Positions 57,034 to 64,000 of a DNA stretch of 64,000 nucleotides are shown in pieces. The stretch is from assembly GCA_030268105.1 (NCBI GenBank), contig BSDZ01000078.1:5123001-5187000 (forward strand), read 5' to 3'. The notes under the pieces are model-generated. The model worked only from the letters and a program-made list of their open reading frames with translations, made no database searches and was not told the DNA's origin. This DNA comes from Volvox africanus (taxonomy: Eukaryota > Chlorophyta > Chlorophyceae > Chlamydomonadales > Volvocaceae). Made by a program: the position numbers and the translations under genes. Position 1 is the first letter of the stretch; each line of letters opens with the position of its first letter.

Positions 57034-60000
57034 ATGCAGCTCCAGGCTGACCTCGGCATGCATCACAACGATGGCATGCGGGGGCAGGACAACCATACAA
57101 ACATGGCTGTTGCGTATAATCACGCTCAGCAGTTGGACGCAGCAGGCCTCGACGCCATGGGCGCTGCCGCGCTGGAGATGCATCCCGTGCACGCACTAGA
57201 CCAGCACGCGCAGGTCGTTATAAGCCATGCCACTCAAGCCGCGATGGATCACGTAACAGCCTTAGAGCATGCACAGGCCGCAATTCAGCAGGCGCAGGCT
57301 GCCCTTGAACACGTACAAGCTATAGGGCTCGAACATCATGCCCACCTGGTCGACGAAGCAGCCCTATCCGCCAGCGCCATTGTTGCGCACTTGGACCAGC
57401 AAAAGCTGCTGGATGCACAACACGCCCACCTTGCCGCGGCAGCCGCTGCCGCTGCTGCTGTTGGCGCCAGTGGCGCAGACGATCCAGAAGAACAGCAGAA
57501 ACAGCTCGACGAGCTTGCCGCTGCACAGGTGCAGCTCCAGCACCTACTACCTCTTGATCTTACCGGTGGTGACCCTGCCGCAGCGCAGTTGCAGCTTGCC
57601 GGAATCATGCAGCAGGCTTTGCAAGTGGTAGAGCAGCAGCAGGCCCTGTCGCAGGGCCTGCACGGCCTCCAGCCGGCTGAATTGGCAGCGCAGCAGTCGG
57701 CATTGCTGGAGCAGGCCATGGCGCTCGCAGCCCTTGGACCTCTAGCTTGTACTATGCCCGGCATGGACGCCCATGGGCACCCGACGTTTCAGCAAGTCCC
57801 AGATGCAGGTGCGGCTGCTGCTGCTGCTGCAGCTGCAGCAGCGGTCGCTGCCGCCGCCGCGGCGTCCGTGCCACCATCGGTCATTGTTGCTCAGCAGCAG
57901 CAACAACAGATGTGCATGGCGCACCAGCAGTCAGGACGGCGGGACCGGCGGCGGAAAGGCGGAGATGGGGACGGAGCAGAGGGCGGCAGGGTGGGGGGTG
58001 ACAAGAAAGTACGCAAGCGCAGCGAAAAGAAGCGCAAACGCGCAGAACGCGAGCTGCAGGTGCGCGTCTCAGGAACAGAGTCCTGTGGGATGGGGATTCA
58101 AAAGAGGGATGCATTGTGTGCGCTTGTGTGCATGCTTTTGTGCGCGATCTTCTGTTGGTAGTTGGGAAGTCCCATGCAAGTCAGGCAGGCCGGTCATTAT
58201 GAAGGGAATTGTATGGGAAGGCGATGGGGTGACTTGGCAGGCTTGGGCCGGAGTTCGTGACCGTTACTGCTACTGGAGGTTCGTGGGTGCAGTCTGCAGC
58301 CATTGTTTGGTTTCGGTGCTTGCCACCGTGAAACGGGTACATATCCCGTACCCAGCCTGATATGCATGCATGGCTGCGATGGACTGCGTCGAGGCTCATG
58401 GGGCACGGAGGGCAGTTCGGGCAGAGTCCTGTTTTTTTGCCGGTTATTTTTTGCATTTCTCTTCGTAAATATTCGGAACGATGATTGTGACACACAGGAA
58501 GCCGCGATGGGGGATGACGATGATGACGATGACTACTCAAGGACAGGTCTTGCCGCAGCGGCTGCGGCTGCGGCCAAACTTGCACGGGTTCAGGCAGCGC
58601 AGGCAGCCGCAGTAGCTGCCGCTGCTGCTGCAGGTGCCGTCGGCGCCAACGGCACTGGCGTCATGGGGCTGCCATCTGCTCCCAACGTCAGCAATGGCGG
58701 TGGCGGCGGGGCAGCGCAGGGAGCTTCCGGACACTCCATCGGCACTGAGGTCCTGACCTTGGACGCGACTGATGGATTCCGAACGCAGGCGCAGAGTTTG
58801 GTGGCGGCGCTGCTGGCGGCAGCCGTGCCGACCTCGGGATCAGGCGGATTCCATGGCCTTCCCTCGTCGTACGGTGGTCTTGGATCGGGCGGTCTGCCGG
58901 GTTTGGACCCACAGACGTTAGCGGCAGCGGCTGCCGCTGCCGCGGCGGCGCCACAGCTTTCCGGACTGCCACTAGGACTTTTTGGCAGCGGTGCAGGGCA
59001 ATTGATGTCACCGGGTACTGCAGGCGGATATGGAGGCATGGGTGGTGATGGCACTTCGAGTATGGACGGCCTGCAGGACACCATGCAGGTTGGAGCCGAT
59101 AGTCAGCAGCAACATGCTGAGTCCACGGCGGCAGCGGCGGCAGCGGCAGCTGCAGCGGCAGCTGTGGTGCAGGCAGCTCAGCATCAGCATCAGCAACAAC
59201 AACAGCATCATGGAGGATTGGGTGGCGGTGCAGGGGGAGTAGGTGGCCCGGTGGGCATGCAGATCTCAGCCATGCAGGAGCCGCTTCTACCCGAGATGGT
59301 GAAGCCGCAGCGGGGTGGACCAAAGCGGTGAGTTATTGGACCTTCCCGCACCCCTAAGCGCTCTGCCATGCCGAGCCAAGTATGTACACCATATGGCAGT
59401 ATGGCAAGCGCTGTTGCATGAACGCGGCTTGAAATCTTTGTATGTGTGACGTATGTAAACTTGAACAACAGGGAGCCCTAAGTAACACGACAGATCTTCG
59501 TAGTTTCCGCAAGCCCTAGATAGTGGTGGGTGCCCAGCTGCCAGAATGTCTCCTGCAGTTTGCGACTTTTTGACAGGCTGCATGCGCTGCCTTGGCGTCC
59601 GTGTGGGTGAGCTGTGTGGCGCTGCAGTACCAACTTGCGGCCAGGTCAGCTCAGCTCAGGTCAGGTCAGGTCGGGTCATGCTCTGTGTCGTGATGCAGGA
59701 TGACGACCATGTCGTGGAATGAAGACCTGCAACGAACAGACGTCAAGTCTGGACCCTTCAGCCAGGCGGAGAGTGATGCGGCCAAGGCGGCCGCACGACA
59801 GTACGCCGAGGTGAGGTGTTAAATCCAAAAGGATATTGGCCCACGGCGTCTGACTGTTAGGATATAGGAAGGGCCTCAACATGTCTCAGAGGGCCTCTCC
59901 AGCTCAATGGAGATCCCAGTGGAAAGCATTCATCGGAACAGAATGTTTCAACAACGAGCTTCATCTCTTGGCTGGAAAGGGGGTTCCGCTTTATTTTTCC

Positions 60001-63000
60001 CCCAAGATGAATGGACGAGAAACATCAAGTCAGGTTTTCGATGGCCTGGTCGCGCACGTCTCGGTGCACGTCTTCAAAATCTATTGTCGCGGCCGCTGGA
60101 AACGGTCACACGGTGAAGCGGCTCTGTTCCAGCTGGTCCCAGCCTGGGCCCGGGGGGGGAAGGAGTATAGACAGCAGAAGACGCAATGGCCCCGCAGACG
60201 ACGCGGACTGGTGCAGCAGGCGCCCTGGCAGCTCGCGTCTTGATGTGAGTTCGACTCTGACGATCGGTCGGGATTATCCACCACACCTTCTTTTCCTTTT
60301 CTTTGCGGCCCCGCCTGCAGGCGCACGGCAAGAGCTGCACGGATTGGAGCTGGATGTTTTCACTTCAGCGCGAGGGCATGCATGGCATGATCACTATGAT
60401 TTCTGCGGCCGTGCCCCACCGCACACGCAAGTCCCTGTGGGCGCACCTAACTCGGGTGCTTCACGCGGGCAACTACAAGGTAGGGCCGGTTTTGTTTACC
60501 TAGACGATCCCTCAGAACTGGTGGGAGATCTCCGGCTGAGTGCCGTCTGATGGTCCTGTTGTTGTGGGCACTCATTGCAAAGATGTTTAAATTTTTTTGT
60601 TATCGCTGCGGCCACTGCTGTGCTGCTACTGCTATGAAGTCACCTGCTCTAAAATGCGGCATGCTTAAAGGTGGCCGCCCAGCCCCTCGGTGTGGGCTGA
60701 AGTACACATCAGCAATCCATATCCCGGATTTCAAGTAGCCTAGTGTGCTTCTTGATCCAACGCACACATGCCTACATGTTATCACCCTGTGCTGAGGTGT
60801 ATGGCTCCGTCTGTTTGTCTGTCTGTTAGGGCCATTTCAACGATGAAGAGGACAGGCGGCTGTTGGATTTGGTGGAGCAGCATGGCCGCAAATGGAAGCT
60901 CATCGGTCAGGAGCTGGGACGGCTGCCGGAGCAGTGCCGCGATCGATGGCGGCACATCGGGATCAACCAGCAACGTACCACAGGTGGGTTTCGGAGCTAG
61001 ACCGCCTTGTCGTTTATCGACTGTAGTTTGTCGCTTCACTGGATGCGGGCGGGAGGGTGATGGGGCCACGCTTCTTTCCCTAGGCCTGCTGCTGTACCCA
61101 GGCGTGCTATCCGGAGCAGTGCCTCCCCGGGTTATTTGGCTTCGTCATTTGTGGGGCGTTCACCACTTGCAGTCCGGGAGATAAACAATTCATTCGTGTG
61201 TTGTCCCGGTTGAACAACTCCCGGTTATTCGTTCGAGTGTTGGTGATTGGCAATGTGGTTCTTCCGCCGCCACCTCCTCCCGTCTGTCTTCGCCCCCCGC
61301 GTCCATCCCATCAGGTCCGTGGAGTCAGGAGGAGATGGCCAAGCTGCAGGCCATAGTGCAGGAGCACCTGGACACCAAGGCGCGGGCCGAGGCCACTTTG
61401 GATGCGAGCATCAGCATGGCGGTAGCCCTAGGCGCAGCGACCGGCGCCCTGGGCGGCCTGGCCGCTGTCAAGGGCGGCAAAGGCTCACGGCGGATTGTCC
61501 TGGATGGCATCAACTGGGAGGCCATTGCAGCTCGGATGGGCTCCCGCAATCCTCAGCAGTGCAAGGAGAAGTGGTGAGGGAAACGCGGTGCACAGAAGGG
61601 TGGGCCCGCAGCTGGACAGCTTCCGAAATCCGCTGCTGTGCTCGGGAATAAGACAGAGAGAATAATGAGCTGAGGTTTAGGAAGCGTGGAAAAGCTCTTC
61701 GCCGGTGTGTGTTTGGGTATCAGATATGGCTGGGTTGGCGGTTTGCAGGAACGGCGGGCTCAGGTAGTGGATGAGGCTCAAGCAAAACCCAATCTTTTGA
61801 CCCTTCAGTCCCACCCTACCTACCCAGGTATCTGCGTTCTCTCCTTCGCTCGCTTATCGCACGGCAGGTACGACGCTCTGTGTCCCAGCATGGTGAGCCG
61901 CGGCGAATGGGGCCCCGGTGACGACAAGCGCATGCTGCGATCCATGCTGCTGTCGGGTGCGACGCGGGAGTGGGAGGTCAACTGGGATTCGCTCGTGGAG
62001 GGTCGTACGGCACCGCAGGTACGAGCTGTTTTCAACTTGCAGAAATTGTCTAGTGTAGAAACTGTTTAGATTGGCGATGCATGCACGTATAAGAGAATGA
62101 GAAGAAAAAAAAGTAATACCGCGAGGGCGAGGGCGAGGGCGGGGCGCTTTTCTTTCGAACATAAACAGGGATAAGAGACAATGGGGTGAGGGAACATTAG
62201 GTTTCCAGGCCCACCCCGGTTGAGGGACAGGAAGGAGCTGGATTATGGATGCCTTACGGGAAGGAGTTTTGGGGCATCTGTATTTACGTGGCTGTACGCC
62301 AGTGCCTGCCGACGTTTTCCTTGTTGTGAGGCCTTGACCATTGTCAGGCACAAATGCATTTCCTCGGACTTCCTTCAGACTGCCGTATGCCATAAGCGTA
62401 CGGAGGGCGCTCGTGTTGGTAATTTGTTATGCCCAAGCGCCAGCGCGAAAGCGTACTTTCTTGCTCTCGTTTGTTGCTTCCATTCATTTTCGTCGATTGG
62501 CCAATACACCGCACGCGCTTCAGTGTGTTCGCTGATTTCGCGCCGTTGGCTTCCCTTTCCCCTCGCCTCGCAGTGCAAGCGGCGGTGGCGGCTGATGCTC
62601 AAGTGTGTCCCTGACCACCGAAACATGGAATTCGATGCTGTGCTGCAGTTTCTGATTGACAAGTACGCGCCGAAGCTGCGTTCGTTGCAGGCCCAGCATA
62701 CGGAGCATCTCATGCACCAGCAGGAGACGCTGCATCAGATGTTGCACCTACAGGGCATGGGCCTGGTGCCCTCAACGGCTACTGCTGCGGGTGCGGATGG
62801 TGCAGGCACGGATATGGGGGGGCATTTGGGTGTTGGGGGGGGCTTGGGCTCGCTGGATCCACAACAACAGCAGGCAGCAGCGGCAGCCGCTGCTGCGGCG
62901 GCGGCGCTGGCAGGTCAGGCGGGCGCTGGCGGGGTGCTGGGGTTACCTGGACTGGACACCAATGCGGCCCATTTAGCGGCCGCGAGTCAGGAAATGCTGG

Positions 63001-63074
63001 CGGCAGCGGCAGCGGCGGCAGCCGCAGCTGCGGCGGCGGCAGCGGGAGGCCTAGATCCCGTAGCGGTGCGCTAA
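57034..63074 (+). CDS. Reb1/TTF1-like Myb DNA-binding protein, intact copy (1063 aa)
   Basis: Eight exons: 57034-58059, 58498-59327, 59699-59810, 60321-60479, 60830-60983, 61315-61573, 61868-62018, 62574-63074 (TAA). All joins keep phase at GT/AG borders. Residues 1-340 are His/Gln/Ala-rich, with a basic nuclear-localisation cluster (KKVRKRSEKKRKR) at the end of exon 1. Exon 2 has a poly-Asp patch and several poly-Ala, Gly and Gln tracts. Four Myb/SANT-type repeats follow at about 635-709, 710-757 (FNDEEDRRLLDLVEQHGRKW--PEQCRDRWRHI), 761-848 (PWSQEEM--NPQQCKEKW, with a low-complexity insert) and 858-907 (GEWGPGDDKRML--TAPQCKRRW). A helical Gln/Leu segment (QAQHTEHLMHQQETLHQML) and a poly-Ala tail end the protein. 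Layout resembles Reb1/TTF-I, nuclear proteins that bind terminator or promoter DNA and stop Pol I or position nucleosomes; the exact role here is inferred. Confidence 0.85.
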
Positions 63075-64000
63075 GAACAACAACGCGGCACAGGTACCGC
63101 ATGCACCAGCCATGTTCAGCTGTCGCAGCACGTGCAACGGAATGCGTGCGATGTCAGGCGAATCCATCGTGGAGGGCCTTATGCCGGAGTGTTGGATTTA
63201 GGGTGCAGTATTAGACTGATACATGTTGGATCATGAATTGGTGGCAGGTAAACCATCCGGACTAAACATGGCTGCCGGGTGGGGTGAATGCGGGGTGGCG
63301 AGAACTAATTTGCACGCTACTTGTAAGCCGGGCACTTGTTATGGCAGTTTGCGCTGCTAATTATGGTAGATGGACGAGTTAGGACGCTTTAGGCCTGGGT
63401 CTGCATCCCAGTGGGGTTCCCTGCCAGGGTCGACCCAAGAGCTTGGATTCAGTTTTCAGTAGCTTGTAATACGAGCTTCAGGCGGATGGGAGAAGCCCCA
63501 GGCCCCCGGTGGCTGGTAGACCTGATAGACCTGGCCCCGGGCGGAAGTAGGCGTGCCCACATCCTTGTCGTTCCCTCATGCCTACGGGGTGGTTCTTGCG
63601 GATGTCCATGGCCAGGCAGGGCCACCGCTATCAGTAGGTGCATCACTGATTCTCGGGACGCTGTCACCTGCGTGGGCGGATGAGGATTACCTCACACCAT
63701 CACGACTAATCGTTGCGGCCAAGTGCGTATCAATGTCGGGAATGGAGTAGGGTGTTTCGTCTATTCATGGATGGTAGGAAGGACATGGGCCCGGGGGCCC
63801 CCTCTTGCGCTCGTCACCTCTGCAGAGCGGCGGGGGCTGGCAAGGGAGCAAGCCAGTGACAAGGGAACGGTGGCGGAGGTGCATCGGAAAATGTGTCCAG
63901 GGGCGTGCTGAGTTGCCACGTAACGAGGCGCGCGTGTGTGCGCTCTGGCCCGGCTCTGAGAGTATTGTTTGGCTTGCGCTGTGCCTTTTATAGGGTATCT
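63075..64000. other. 3' flank of the Myb gene and right edge of the duplication
   Basis: 63075-63633 belongs to the tandem unit (equivalent to 55320-55861). From 63634 the sequence is unique. No coding region is recognised up to the window end; short open frames around 63720-63990 lack motifs. Confidence 0.4.

Larger units (their letters stand above)
55862..63633 (+). repeat. Tandem unit copy B (7772 bp), uninterrupted
   Basis: Starts at the duplication junction (CCACCGCTATCA followed by TGAGACTTATAA) and ends at the second CCACCGCTATCA (63633), after which unique sequence follows. It contains the full Myb gene with flanks. Very high identity with copy A; I noticed only scattered substitutions and small indels, such as 12 extra bases near 63285. 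Confidence 0.9.

Overview
The window is nuclear DNA of a eukaryote. Its genes have many introns with GT/AG borders and exon phases that join exactly. They encode a PRPF6/Prp6 spliceosome factor (17 exons), a DENND6-type Rab exchange factor (C-terminal exons only), a single-domain SCP2 lipid carrier ending in the peroxisomal signal SKL, a three-exon malic-enzyme remnant, a D/G-rich orphan protein and a Reb1/TTF1-like Myb protein rich in poly-Ala and poly-Gln. Together with chromodomain Ty3/gypsy retrotransposons, this suggests a protist, most likely a green alga. The lineage is an inference; no organelle, rRNA or tRNA gene is present to fix it.

Layout. 0.8-3.3 kb: last exons of the DENND6-like gene (+). 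4.4-5.0 kb: malic-enzyme exons (-), apparently a relic. 6.8-8.1 kb: SCP2 (-). 9.4-19.2 kb: Prp6 (-), complete at 949 aa, with a 240-bp tandem duplication across one intron/exon border. 20.4-23.7 kb: unrecognised D/G/YGP-rich gene (+). 24.6-25.6 kb: a large inverted repeat whose right arm is split by a 421-bp solo LTR. 25.0-63.6 kb: a tandem duplication of a 7.8-kb unit carrying the Reb1-like Myb gene.

Copy B (55.9-63.6 kb) is uninterrupted and encodes a 1063-aa protein in eight exons. Copy A (25.0-55.9 kb) has swollen to 31 kb. One 7.47-kb gypsy element sits inside exon 1 with target duplication GAAAC. A second cluster consists of a truncated element, a full element, and a third full element nested in the second one's pol gene with target duplication TCGAC. 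This cluster has replaced exons 4 and 5, so copy A is a pseudogene. Because copy B preserves the empty sites, insertion positions and target duplications can be read directly.

The retrotransposons form one family: LTRs of about 825 bp with TGTTGT/ACAACA ends, a primer-binding site TGGTATCGAGAC, gag with a zinc knuckle, and pol with protease, RT, RNase H, integrase and a C-terminal chromodomain. In all three full-length copies gag and pol are in the same frame, separated by one conserved TAG. A potential CCCGGG stem lies 7 nt downstream, which points to stop-codon readthrough. The element at 43.6-51.1 kb has open gag and pol and nearly identical LTRs, so it looks young. Exon borders were derived by hand from splice consensus, phase and family similarity; no alignment or transcript data were available.
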